From an uncultured Eubacterium sp. (GTDB lineage: Bacteria; Bacillota; Clostridia; Lachnospirales; Lachnospiraceae): 37,703 nucleotides of DNA. Where the stretch lies: assembly GCA_910584645.1 (NCBI GenBank), contig CAJUAU010000027.1, positions 1 through 37,703 on the forward strand. Direction: 5' to 3'. Both the position numbers and the translations under genes were made by a program. This document shows, piece by piece, positions 8,769 to 17,396 of this stretch. Each line of letters begins with the position of its first letter. The first letter of the stretch is position 1. Under the pieces are notes generated by a model that saw nothing but the letters and a program-made list of their open reading frames with translations, was not told where the DNA came from and ran no database searches.

Positions 8769-9890
8769 CTACTTTGCCTTCGCTGATACTGTCACAAATG
8801 GACCAAATATCTTCTTTCCCTTCATATTCTTAAAAGATCTGACCTTAAAACTGTATTTCATGCCACGGACAGCCATTTTTTGACGATAACCCGTAATCTT
8901 ATTTTTCTTAATGGTCTTCACGCGGTTAAACTTCGTCTTAAAGCCTTTTACATGAACTTTCATATAAACCTGATATCCGGAAACATTTTTATTGCGCTTC
9001 CATCTGACTTGAACGCCGCCCTTCACTCCTTTGGCACGAACACCCTTGAGCTTGGCAGGCACCATCGCCACAGAAACTTCCTTAGAAGCATACCCTTCGA
9101 TGGTCTCACTATCCGGAGTTGTAAATACCGGGGTTACTTTATATTTGTAAGTGGTTCCTGCCTTCAAACCGGTATCAGTAAAAGAAACTCCCGCTGATAT
9201 GCTGCTGCGCAGGGCATACTGGCCCTTGCCGGATTTACGGTATACATTATAGGAACTGGCCCCATTCACGGCACTCCAGGTGATCGTAGCTTTTGTAAGC
9301 CCGGCTGCTTTCTTAGAAGAAACCTGGGCAGAACCATCCAGTGGATGGAACACCAGACCTGCTCCTGCCGCAAAAGCTGCTGCCTTTCCATTTGCTTTTC
9401 CCCAGATCTCCGGCCTGGCAGCTGCATAAGATATACTGCCCCCCTGCTGTCCCTGGAAAAACAAGCTGTTTCCCTGGATCTCCACATCCGCCATAAACAC
9501 TACATGTTTCAGATATGGACAACCTTCAAATACTTTGTCCGCCACAGCTGACACTTTAATTCCATTGATCTTCTCCGGAATATAAACCGTTGTAGCTGAT
9601 TTATTCCCCACATAACCTGTGATCGTCCATGTCTTGTCCGCCACATTAAATGCTGTCTGGAACGCATTTTCATCCTTTACTGTAAAATTTCCAATAAATA
9701 CAGGCAGTGAGGGCAGAGGTACCTCTGTCTTTGAAGTCTCTACCGTTGCTGTCTCTGTCACCGGTGCCTGTGCACTCATGATCATTATCTGATTTTCATT
9801 TATGTCAGTCTCTTTTGAGGCCTTCACCTCTACAGCTGCCAGTCCTGCAACCATCGACAGACACAGAATGGAACATAGCCATCTTTTCAT
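8769..9890 (-). CDS. Secreted protein with LRR-like segment and Fn3 domains
   Basis: 373 aa with a signal peptide (MKRWLCSILCLSMVAGLAAV). A short BspA/leucine-rich-like motif follows at about residues 95-135 (IPEKINGIKVSAVADKVFEG, PYLKHVVF). Two fibronectin-III domains follow at about 190-275 (KATITWSAVNGASSYNVYRK) and about 280-373 (VRWKRNKNVSGYQVYMKV), with a lysine-rich C-terminus. There is no catalytic motif and no sorting signal. This architecture is common among extracellular adhesion or structural proteins of Lachnospiraceae, and the Fn3 style resembles the C-terminus of the M26 protease at 3972-7577. The start has AAAGGATG shortly upstream and is driven by the promoter at 9947-9975. 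The function is unknown. Confidence 0.8.
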   Translation of the reverse strand: MKRWLCSILCLSMVAGLAAVEVKASKETDINENQIMIMSAQAPVTETATVETSKTEVPLPSLPVFIGNFTVKDENAFQTAFNVADKTWTITGYVGNKSATTVYIPEKINGIKVSAVADKVFEGCPYLKHVVFMADVEIQGNSLFFQGQQGGSISYAAARPEIWGKANGKAAAFAAGAGLVFHPLDGSAQVSSKKAAGLTKATITWSAVNGASSYNVYRKSGKGQYALRSSISAGVSFTDTGLKAGTTYKYKVTPVFTTPDSETIEGYASKEVSVAMVPAKLKGVRAKGVKGGVQVRWKRNKNVSGYQVYMKVHVKGFKTKFNRVKTIKKNKITGYRQKMAVRGMKYSFKVRSFKNMKGKKIFGPFVTVSAKAK

Positions 9891-9946
9891 TTTTATTCAT
9901 CCTTTCCTCCCCGGCTCCGTTGCCGGAATTTCATTTATCCTTTCTC

Positions 9947-9975
9947 ATTTTACAGAGTTTTCAGGATAAAATCAA
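9947..9975 (-). promoter_or_regulatory. Promoter for the Fn3 protein/yhaM unit
   Basis: On the minus strand, TTGATT (9970-9975) and TAAAAT (9947-9952) are separated by 17 nt. The predicted leader contains a small GC hairpin (CCGGC...GCCGG, 9911-9926) before the ribosome binding site. Confidence 0.55.
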
Positions 9976-10024
9976 GTATAGATTCGTTTTGTGACAGGAA
10001 TCAGGCAGTTTTTTTGCTAATTTC

Positions 10025-10053
10025 GTTGTAAGCCCTGTTTTTCTGTGGTAAAA
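10025..10053 (+). promoter_or_regulatory. Promoter for mutS2
   Basis: TTGTAA (10025-10030) and TAAAAT (10048-10053) are separated by 17 nt, about 32 nt upstream of the GTG start. It is divergent from the promoter at 9947-9975. Confidence 0.55.
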
Positions 10054-10085
10054 TAATTTTATCTTTAGCTTTTTGGAGGGATAAT

Positions 10086-12449
10086 GTGAACAAGAAAGTA
10101 TGCAAAACTTTAGAATTTGATAAAATAATAGATATGCTGGCAGATGAAGCCGATTCTGCCCTTGGAAAAGATAGTGCAAGACGTCTGCGCCCGCTGTCTG
10201 ACCGGGACGAGATCACTGCACTGCTGGCAGAGACCACCCACGCCCTGACCCGGATCTTTCACCACGGCCCTCTGTCCTTTCACGGACTGACGGATATTCG
10301 CCCGGGACTGGTCCCCCTTTCCAAAGGCGGCACATTGGGTGCCGGAGAGCTTCTTCGGATCGGTGCCCTTCTGGATGTGGCGGAAAGGGCTATAAAATAT
10401 GAGGCAAAAGATGAAGAGACGGATTTTCTCTCCGGCCGTTTCTCCGGTCTGCAGGCATTTCCGGAGATACTCAAAGAAATCCGCCGCTGCATACTCTCGG
10501 AAGAAGAAATCAGCGATGACGCCAGCAGTGAACTGCGGCGTATCCGCCGTACCATCAAAAATACCAATGACAAAGTGCGGGAACAACTGAATGCCACCGT
10601 AAACTCTTCTTCAGAAATGCTCCGGGACAACCTGGTCACCATGCGGAACGGACGCTACTGCCTTCCGGTAAAACAGGAGTATAAATCCTCCTTCCAGGGA
10701 ATGATCCATGACCAGAGTGCCACTGGTTCAACCTTTTTTATCGAACCAATGGCCATTGTGAAACTCAATAATGAACTGGCGGAACTCGCTATGAAAGAGC
10801 AGGAAGAGATCGAGAAAATCCTCGCCTCTATAAGCAGTCTCTGCGCTCCCGAGGCAGAGGGATTAGAAAGAAATGTTATTTTACTCGCCGAACTTGATTT
10901 TATTTTTGCCAAAGCAAAGCTTTCCAAAAAAATGCAGGGAAGTGAGCCGGACTTTTCAGAAAATTATATAGAAATAAAAAAAGGACGCCATCCGCTGATA
11001 CCAAGAGACCGGGTGGTACCGATCGACGTCATGCTGGGACAGGACTACCGCCTGCTGATCATCACCGGACCAAATACCGGCGGAAAAACGGTTTCCTTGA
11101 AAACTGTGGGACTCTTTACCCTGATGGGACAGGCTGGACTTCACATTCCAGCATTTGACGGCTCCCATCTGCGGGTTTTTGAAGAGGTATATGCTGATAT
11201 CGGCGATGAACAGAGTATAGAGCAGAGTCTTAGTACCTTCTCTTCCCATATGACCAATACCATCTCTATTTTAAAGAGAGCAAACAAAAATACACTGGCG
11301 CTTTTTGATGAGCTGGGAGCGGGAACTGACCCTGTCGAGGGAGCCGCCCTGGCAATCTCCATCCTCGACAATCTGCTGAACCGGCAGGTCACAGCCATGG
11401 CTACCACCCATTACAGCGAACTTAAAGTATATGCTCTTTCCACAGAACAGGTGGAAAATGCCTCCTGTGAATTTGATGTGGAATCACTGCAGCCCACCTA
11501 CCGTCTTCTGATCGGTGTTCCGGGAAAAAGTAATGCCTTTGCCATCTCCAGCAAACTGGGGCTGCCGAAGGAGATCATCGACAAGGCAAATTCCCTGGTG
11601 GACGAAGATGCCCGCTCCTTTGAAGATGTGGTGACAGGTCTGGAGCAGACGAGAAAGGAACTGGAGGCAGAACAGCAGAAAGCGGCATCCTACCGTGAAG
11701 AGATTGAGCGCCAGAAACGAAAACTGGAGGAAAAAAATGAGCGCATTGACAAGGCAAAGGACAAAATTATGCGCCGCGCCAATGAAGAGGCAAATAAGAT
11801 CCTTCAGAATGCAAAAGATATCGCTGACGAATCCATCCGTAAATACAATAAATGGATGGAGGGCGGTGCGATTAAAGATATGGAAAAACAGCGCTCTTCC
11901 ATTCGGGAAGAACTGCGAAGAACAGGGGAAAAACTGGACTCCGGCAAGAAAAAGCGACGCAATGGCAATGCCCCGGACAAATTAAGTATCGGTGATCTGG
12001 TCATGGTCCATTCCATGGGGGTCAAAGGAACTGTCAGCTCCCTGCCCAACAATAAGGGAAAGCTTTTTGTCCAGATGGGGATCCTGCGTTCCGAGGTAGA
12101 CATAAAGGATCTTGAGCTTCTGGAGGAAGAGACCTTACAGATCCGGAAAGAAAAAATCCGGGAGCGCTCCAATGCCGGCAAGATTAAAATGTCCAAATCC
12201 ATGAACATCTCTTCCAGTATAAACCTGATTGGAAAGACCGTAGATGAAGCCATCGCGGTACTGGACAAATATCTGGATGATGCCTATCTCGCCAGACTGC
12301 ATCAGGTAACGATCATACACGGGGTTGGAACCGGTGCCCTGAAAAATGCGGTGCAGGCCCATTGTAAAAAGACAAATTATATCCAGTCCTATCGTATGGG
12401 TGAATACGGAGAAGGCGGATATGGTGTAACTGTGGTAGACTTTAAATAG
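10086..12449 (+). CDS. mutS2: MutS2 family ATPase/endonuclease
   Basis: 787 aa, typical of MutS2. The MutS-like core and clamp come first. The ATPase follows with Walker A GPNTGGKT at residues 328-335, the LDELGAGTDPVEGAAL-type Walker B/signature region, and THYSELK as the switch. A long coiled coil comes next (about 515-610, rich in E/K/Q), then a KOW-like segment, and a C-terminal Smr domain (about 710-787) with IHGVGTGALKNAV and YRMGEYGEGGYGVTVV. MutS2 lacks the mismatch-recognition domain. It is linked to suppression of recombination in some bacteria and to rescue of collided ribosomes in B. subtilis. The GTG start is supported by GGAGGG about 8 nt upstream, and the overlapping ATG is followed at once by a stop. 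It is probably co-transcribed with the two-component genes 64 bp downstream. Confidence 0.95.
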   Translation: MNKKVCKTLEFDKIIDMLADEADSALGKDSARRLRPLSDRDEITALLAETTHALTRIFHHGPLSFHGLTDIRPGLVPLSKGGTLGAGELLRIGALLDVAERAIKYEAKDEETDFLSGRFSGLQAFPEILKEIRRCILSEEEISDDASSELRRIRRTIKNTNDKVREQLNATVNSSSEMLRDNLVTMRNGRYCLPVKQEYKSSFQGMIHDQSATGSTFFIEPMAIVKLNNELAELAMKEQEEIEKILASISSLCAPEAEGLERNVILLAELDFIFAKAKLSKKMQGSEPDFSENYIEIKKGRHPLIPRDRVVPIDVMLGQDYRLLIITGPNTGGKTVSLKTVGLFTLMGQAGLHIPAFDGSHLRVFEEVYADIGDEQSIEQSLSTFSSHMTNTISILKRANKNTLALFDELGAGTDPVEGAALAISILDNLLNRQVTAMATTHYSELKVYALSTEQVENASCEFDVESLQPTYRLLIGVPGKSNAFAISSKLGLPKEIIDKANSLVDEDARSFEDVVTGLEQTRKELEAEQQKAASYREEIERQKRKLEEKNERIDKAKDKIMRRANEEANKILQNAKDIADESIRKYNKWMEGGAIKDMEKQRSSIREELRRTGEKLDSGKKKRRNGNAPDKLSIGDLVMVHSMGVKGTVSSLPNNKGKLFVQMGILRSEVDIKDLELLEEETLQIRKEKIRERSNAGKIKMSKSMNISSSINLIGKTVDEAIAVLDKYLDDAYLARLHQVTIIHGVGTGALKNAVQAHCKKTNYIQSYRMGEYGEGGYGVTVVDFK

Positions 12450-12513
12450 ATGCTGCCCCAGCCCGACAGGTATCTCCAGGTCGCCCCAGAGATACAGAAA
12501 GGATGAACACATT

Positions 12514-13236
12514 ATGGCGGACAAACAAAAAATTCTTATCGTGGATGACGATACCAATATTGCAGAACTGATCGAACTCTATCTGACGAAGGAATGCTTT
12601 CAGTGCCAGCAGGCCCACGACGGGGATGAGGCGCTGAAAAAGCATGATTCTTTCAGACCGGATCTGATCCTTCTGGATATCATGCTCCCGGGGATCGATG
12701 GCTATGACATATGCCGCGAGATACGGAAAACTTCCTCCGTACCAATCATCATGCTCTCCGCAAAAGGGGAAGTCTTTGATAAAGTGCTGGGATTGGAGCT
12801 GGGAGCAGATGACTATATCATTAAACCCTTTGACTCCAAGGAACTGGTAGCAAGAGTAAAAGCGGTATTAAGACGGTACAAGCCGGAACCAGAGGAAATT
12901 GTGGAAACCGGTGAACTGGAAGACAGCGGAACAGAATCAGTAAAATATAAAGATCTTACGGTAAGCCTTTCCAACTATTCTGTCACCTACATGGGCAATC
13001 CCATCGAGATGCCCCCAAAGGAACTGGAACTTTTATATTTTCTTACCACTCACCCCAATCAGGTATTTACAAGGGAACAGCTTCTGGACCGTATCTGGGG
13101 TTATGAATATGTAGTGGACACCCGGACTGTGGATGTCCATATCAAGCGGCTACGGGAAAAGATCAAAGATCACAGCGAATGGCGCATCGCCACCGTATGG
13201 GGAATCGGATACAAATTTGAGACAATAAAGGGGTGA
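12514..13236 (+). CDS. OmpR/PhoB-family response regulator
   Basis: 240 aa. The receiver domain occupies residues 1-120, with an acidic pocket (DDD at 11-13), phosphoacceptor D55 (LILLDIMLPG) and the IKPFD lysine. The winged-helix DNA-binding domain is at about 140-238 (PPKELELLYFLTTHPNQVFT, VDVHIKRLREKI). It should activate or repress transcription when phosphorylated by the kinase encoded next, whose start overlaps this gene's stop. A 7-bp inverted repeat (GTATCTC/GAGATAC, 12470-12495) in the leader is a possible operator or simply a hairpin. The inducing signal and targets cannot be read from the sequence. Confidence 0.93.
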   Translation: MADKQKILIVDDDTNIAELIELYLTKECFQCQQAHDGDEALKKHDSFRPDLILLDIMLPGIDGYDICREIRKTSSVPIIMLSAKGEVFDKVLGLELGADDYIIKPFDSKELVARVKAVLRRYKPEPEEIVETGELEDSGTESVKYKDLTVSLSNYSVTYMGNPIEMPPKELELLYFLTTHPNQVFTREQLLDRIWGYEYVVDTRTVDVHIKRLREKIKDHSEWRIATVWGIGYKFETIKG

Positions 13237-14339
13237 CACTGCTCATGAGAAGATTCCGACTGTCTTTTGGCAGAAAACTGGCACTGTTATATCTGTTTAT
13301 TTTTGCAGGCTCCTACTATATGACTCACACCTTAGGTTTCACAGTTATCAAAAACCGTGTGCTGGCAGAGATCCTAAGCAACCCGGATCTGGATGCCTCT
13401 GTGGTCCCTGGCCGCATCCGCTATTATTTTAATCTGCTGGATGCCACCTTTTATCTTATGGCTGTCGTGCTGGGACTTGCCTTTATACTGATCTATGTTA
13501 TAAATATTGTCCCTCTGCGCAGACTCTGTCAGGCAGCAAAATCTTTTTCTGTCAGCCGATACAATCCGCCTGTCATATTCCATACTCATGATGAGTACCA
13601 GGACTTGGCAGATGCACTAAATATCATAGGGAAGGATCTGAATAACTTTGATGAATACCAGAGGGCTTTCATCTCAAATATTTCCCATGACTTTCGATCC
13701 CCCCTCACCTCAATACGGGGTTATGCGCAGGCGATGTTAGACGGCACGATCCCCTATGAAACCCAGGAAAAATATCTGAATATCATCCTTTCAGAGACGG
13801 ACCGGCTGACCAACCTCACATCGAACCTGCTGGAACTGAATTCCTTTAACCGTGAAAGTGTTCTTTTGGACCTGTCCAACTTCAATATCCATGAAACAAT
13901 CATTCAGACCGTCAACACCCTGGAAGGTACTGCCGCAAAAAAGGGGATCACCTTCGTACTGGACTTTAACGCAAAAAAGGAACTGATGGTCAATGCCGAT
14001 GAAGGAAAGATCCATCAGGTCCTATACAACCTTATTGACAACGCTGTAAAGTTCAGCCACTCCAATTCCGAAGTAAAGATCGGTGCCCGCAAAAAGGGAG
14101 AAAAGATCTTTGTCTCCGTGAAAGATTCCGGTATCGGTATTCCCAAAAACAGTATCGGAAAAGTATTTGACCGCTTTTATAAAACCGACCTCTCCCGTGG
14201 AAAAGACAAAAAAGGAACAGGACTTGGTCTGTCGATCTCCAAGGAGATCATCAATTCCCACAACCAGACCATCAACGTCGTCAGTACAGAGGGCGTTGGA
14301 ACAGAATTTATCTTTACCTTAAAAAAGGGCAAAGAGTAA
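13233..14339 (+). CDS. Sensor histidine kinase
   Basis: 368 aa from the GTG at 13233. An ATG at 13245 (AAAGGGG 11 nt upstream) is an alternative start. Two membrane segments (about 17-36 and 72-94) flank a short extracytoplasmic loop of only about 35 residues, suggesting a membrane or intramembrane stimulus. A linker follows, then HisKA with phosphoacceptor H152 (FISNISHDFRSPLTS). HATPase_c has the N box (NLIDNAVKFSH), G1 (DSGIGIP) and G2 (GTGLGLSIS). It overlaps the response regulator by 4 bp, so the two form a co-expressed pair. The kinase transcript ends at the bidirectional hairpin 14371-14413. Confidence 0.92.
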   Translation: MTLLMRRFRLSFGRKLALLYLFIFAGSYYMTHTLGFTVIKNRVLAEILSNPDLDASVVPGRIRYYFNLLDATFYLMAVVLGLAFILIYVINIVPLRRLCQAAKSFSVSRYNPPVIFHTHDEYQDLADALNIIGKDLNNFDEYQRAFISNISHDFRSPLTSIRGYAQAMLDGTIPYETQEKYLNIILSETDRLTNLTSNLLELNSFNRESVLLDLSNFNIHETIIQTVNTLEGTAAKKGITFVLDFNAKKELMVNADEGKIHQVLYNLIDNAVKFSHSNSEVKIGARKKGEKIFVSVKDSGIGIPKNSIGKVFDRFYKTDLSRGKDKKGTGLGLSISKEIINSHNQTINVVSTEGVGTEFIFTLKKGKE

Positions 14340-14370
14340 ACCGCAAGTGCTATGCCTGGTATAGGACCAT

Positions 14371-14413
14371 AAAAGAGTGTACTCATCCTATCTTAGGATA
14401 AATACACTCTTTT
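14371..14413. terminator. Bidirectional intrinsic terminator
   Basis: An 11-bp perfect stem (AAAAGAGTGTA 14371-14381, TACACTCTTTT 14403-14413) has an inner TCCTA/TAGGA stem and A/T tracts on both sides. It sits between the convergent histidine kinase and chemoreceptor genes and can serve both. Confidence 0.85.
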
Positions 14414-14446
14414 TACGTTCTTATTTATACGATCTTAATACTAAAA

Positions 14447-16177
14447 TCATTCAATGGTATCTACACTGAATTTTTTCATGTGCTGATCGATGACTTCTGC
14501 CACATCCAGAAGCTGTTTTGCATTTTTAGAAATATCATCCACTACTGTACTTACCTCGGTAACGGAAGCAGACGCTTCCTCTGTTCCCGCAGCATTCTGC
14601 TCTGCAATAGCTGTAAGGTTTTGTACGATGTCCACCACATTCACTCTCGCCTGATCCATATTCTGTGTCTTCTCAGAAATAGAGGTGATTCCGCGCATGG
14701 AATGCTCGATCCCCTCCTGAACTTCGGAAAACATAGATCCTGTAGTGTCTACCTTCTGCATCTGGGTATCCATGATCCTCTTCACCTTATCCATAGTCAC
14801 CACTGCTTTTTCAGAATCTTCCATCAGCATGTTGGTGATCCCCTGGACTTTCATGGCAGAATCATTAGACTGTTCCGCAAGCTTCTGGATCTGGTTTGCC
14901 ACAACAGCAAATCCTTTCCCCTGTTCCCCGGCTCTGGCAGCTTCGATGGAGGCATTCAGTGACAGCAGATTTGTTTCCTCTGCAATCGATGTGATCAGCG
15001 CGATGGCATCTTTGATCTTCAAGGCAGACTCATTGGTAGTATTGGTCTGACGGTAAATCTCCTCAATGGATTCTTTTACTTCGGAATTGATCTCTTCCAG
15101 TTCCTTCAGGTTATCGTTCGCCGCTTCCCCGGATTCCTTCATCCGCTCAACGTTACTGCGAAGCCCGGAAACCTCTTCATTGGTCTCCTCCACCATATTT
15201 CCAATAACAATAACGCTCTCTGTTGCTGTCTGGGTATCCTGTGCCTGGGAAGATGCTCCCTCTGCCATATCCCGTACTGCGCTGTTGATCTGACCGATGG
15301 TTCCGGCCGTCACGGAAGCATTTTTGCTAAGGCTGTCGGAAGAAGTGTACAATTTATCACTCTGTTCTTTCAGTTCAGCCACCACTTCTCCAAGCTTCTC
15401 CTGTACTTCACAAACAGACCGTGCCATCAGACCAGTTTCATCCTTGCTCTTAAGAAGCTTATTCAGTTCTGGGTCCTTTGTAAAATCAAGCTCTCCCATC
15501 CTGGCAACGATCTGCGCGATCTTTCTCAACGGATCAATAAGTATATGGAAACCGATAAATGCTATGATCAAGCAGATGACTTCTGCGATTCCGCCAGAAA
15601 CCGCCATCACTGTCTCAACATGGCTCACGGAGGAAAAAACATCGGATTCATCCGCACTGATAACAAGAATAAAGTCCGCCTCCGGATTTACATAATATCC
15701 CGCATACTTTACCTCGCCCTTAAAATTATAGGTGACAATATCCGCTTCTGGAACTTTCCCGGAACTGATCTCTTTCACAACTTTAGTGATCACTTCATTT
15801 TCCACCGGCTGGCCGATCTTTTCTGCCGTGGGATGATACAGCATGGTTCCATCAGAATCTACTACATAAGCATAACTGGACTCTACATTCTGAATCTTCA
15901 GATCTTTGAAAAGTGTTTCCAGTTTGTTCTTCGACAGCGCACTCCTGCCGCGGGCAGATACTTCTGTTCCTAATATCTGTCCATTGGAAACCACTACGTC
16001 ATGTATGTATCCCTGCACCGTGGCACTCATTGTCTTGCGCACCTGCGGCATGGCAACAACGATGGTGATAAAAATCACCAGTGTGATCATGACCGCCACA
16101 AAAATCAATCCTTTGATCTTCAAAGGAAAAGATACCTTCTTGTCTCTACTCCTGTCTAAACCCCGCTTATCTGTCAT
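14447..16177 (-). CDS. Methyl-accepting chemotaxis protein with Cache sensor
   Basis: 576 aa. Membrane segments at about 22-44 and 190-212 flank a periplasmic-type Cache domain with SSYAYVVDSDGTMLYHPTAE, so it probably senses small extracellular ligands. A HAMP linker follows (FHILIDPLRKIAQIVARMGE). The long signalling coiled coil contains the conserved hairpin tip EETNLLSLNASIEAARAGEQ followed by GKGFAVVANQIQKLAEQS. The start at 16177 is chosen over an ATG at 16201 because AAGGAGG lies about 10 nt before it. It follows trmL by 16 nt and is probably co-transcribed with it. With CheX upstream it points to a motile or formerly motile organism. Confidence 0.92.
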   Translation of the reverse strand: MTDKRGLDRSRDKKVSFPLKIKGLIFVAVMITLVIFITIVVAMPQVRKTMSATVQGYIHDVVVSNGQILGTEVSARGRSALSKNKLETLFKDLKIQNVESSYAYVVDSDGTMLYHPTAEKIGQPVENEVITKVVKEISSGKVPEADIVTYNFKGEVKYAGYYVNPEADFILVISADESDVFSSVSHVETVMAVSGGIAEVICLIIAFIGFHILIDPLRKIAQIVARMGELDFTKDPELNKLLKSKDETGLMARSVCEVQEKLGEVVAELKEQSDKLYTSSDSLSKNASVTAGTIGQINSAVRDMAEGASSQAQDTQTATESVIVIGNMVEETNEEVSGLRSNVERMKESGEAANDNLKELEEINSEVKESIEEIYRQTNTTNESALKIKDAIALITSIAEETNLLSLNASIEAARAGEQGKGFAVVANQIQKLAEQSNDSAMKVQGITNMLMEDSEKAVVTMDKVKRIMDTQMQKVDTTGSMFSEVQEGIEHSMRGITSISEKTQNMDQARVNVVDIVQNLTAIAEQNAAGTEEASASVTEVSTVVDDISKNAKQLLDVAEVIDQHMKKFSVDTIE

Positions 16178-16193
16178 ATTAAAAATACCTCCT

Positions 16194-16697
16194 TCATTCA
16201 TCTGCTGCCCATGAGAGCCTGTGCAGTTCTCCTTTTGTATTCAAATGTGCAAAACCCTGCTGTCTCAATGCTTCATACAAAACAATAGCTACAGAATTTC
16301 CAAGATTCAGCGAACGAATATCCTCATACATCGGTATCCGGATCGTATTCTCTTCATTCTCTACAAGAATCTCCTCTGGAATCCCTCTGCTCTCTTTTCC
16401 AAACATTATATAGCAGTCTTCCTCAAAAGACGCTTCTGTATAGATCTTTCTCGCCTTTGTGGTCGCCATATATATTTTTGCTGCCGGATTCTTCTCCATA
16501 AAATCCTGATAGCAGTCATAAATCGTTACATCCAGTTTATCCCAGTAATCAAGCCCTGCCCGTTTCACCTGCTTCTCCGATATCTGAAACCCCATTGGTT
16601 CGATCAGATGAAGCCTCGCCCCTGCGGCCACACAGGTCCGCCCGATATTTCCAGTATTCGCTGGTATTTCTGGTTCTAATAGAACAATATTAAGCAT
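16194..16697 (-). CDS. trmL: tRNA (cytidine/uridine(34)-2'-O)-methyltransferase TrmL
   Basis: 167 aa, a SPOUT-class enzyme that 2'-O-methylates the wobble nucleotide of certain leucine tRNAs. Motif 1 is in LEPEIPANTGNIGRTC. Motif 2 is FGKESRGIPEEIL. Motif 3, the knot, is IRSLNLGNSVAIVLYEALRQ. The start at 16697 (MLNIVLLEPE) has AAAGGGG six nt upstream and aligns with the family N-terminus; an in-frame ATG at 16742 would add an atypical extension. It sits directly before the chemoreceptor gene, with a terminator separating it from cheX upstream. Confidence 0.93.
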   Translation of the reverse strand: MLNIVLLEPEIPANTGNIGRTCVAAGARLHLIEPMGFQISEKQVKRAGLDYWDKLDVTIYDCYQDFMEKNPAAKIYMATTKARKIYTEASFEEDCYIMFGKESRGIPEEILVENEENTIRIPMYEDIRSLNLGNSVAIVLYEALRQQGFAHLNTKGELHRLSWAADE

Positions 16698-16751
16698 TTG
16701 AAACCCCTTTCTGGTCTGCCAAAATTTTCTTTTTTCGCCCAAAAAGATGAA

Positions 16752-16778
16752 AAAATGCTATGTAACACATAACATTTT
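16752..16778 (-). terminator. Intrinsic terminator after cheX
   Basis: A 12-bp stem (16752-16763 with 16767-16778, one G-U pair on the minus-strand RNA) has a 3-nt loop and is followed on the minus strand by TTTTTTC. It lies 16 nt after the cheX stop. Confidence 0.75.
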
Positions 16779-16794
16779 TGCCACAGATCTTATG

Positions 16795-17262
16795 TTATTC
16801 CTGTCTCAGTGCTAAATACAATTCTACTATGGATCCATCAAAAGTTAATGGAACACAAAGACTCTTCGCATATGTGCTGGTAAAACTCACTTTGCCATGG
16901 GACAGCGCCGGAGGCGTAATGTCGATCCCCACCCCGCTGGAAGAAAACACAGTAGCTGCATTTCCCATGATCATATTGCCAAGCTCACTGAGTGCACTTG
17001 CCGAAAAATCATCAATACTCTTTACCTCTGTCATACACATCTTCGAGGCAATATTGCAGGCGTCTTTTTCCATCATGGCAAGAAGAACCTGACCCCTCAT
17101 CTCACCGGTGACACCAATTATAATAACCCATGTATCCGATCCGAAGTCGGCTTCCTTTAAACCAGGCTTCTGTATGGATACATCGACGAAACACATGTCC
17201 TGTATCACTTTTTTTGCCGCTATCAAAAAAGGATTGATATGTTCTGCATTCAGTGTAGCCAT
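16795..17262 (-). CDS. cheX: CheX-like chemotaxis phosphatase
   Basis: 155 aa. The CheC/CheX/FliY fold is recognisable from the single ExxN active-site motif, here E93 and N96 in LSELGNMIMGNAA, and from the DITPP segment. CheX dephosphorylates CheY-P in the cytoplasm to reset chemotactic signalling. Having one motif and no flagellar-switch domain fits CheX rather than CheC or FliY. The start at 17262 follows GGAGAAAGG; an in-frame ATG at 17286 lies ahead of that ribosome binding site and is unlikely. It has its own promoter inside the end of the aminotransferase gene and its own terminator, so it can be expressed alone. Confidence 0.87.
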   Translation of the reverse strand: MATLNAEHINPFLIAAKKVIQDMCFVDVSIQKPGLKEADFGSDTWVIIIGVTGEMRGQVLLAMMEKDACNIASKMCMTEVKSIDDFSASALSELGNMIMGNAATVFSSSGVGIDITPPALSHGKVSFTSTYAKSLCVPLTFDGSIVELYLALRQE

Positions 17263-17367
17263 ATTTCCTTTCTCCTTTCCAGACAAAATACTTCCGTCTG
17301 TCTAACTCTCCCCCATAAGGTCTATGGCTCTGGTTGACACCACTCATTTAACCTTTGGCTACTTTTT

Positions 17368-17396
17368 AGTATATCATAATTACGACAAGGTGTCTA
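17368..17396 (-). promoter_or_regulatory. Promoter for cheX
   Basis: On the minus strand, TAGACA (17391-17396), a 17-nt spacer, then an extended -10 TGATATACT (TATACT at 17368-17373). The -35 overlaps the last codons of the aminotransferase gene. Confidence 0.6.
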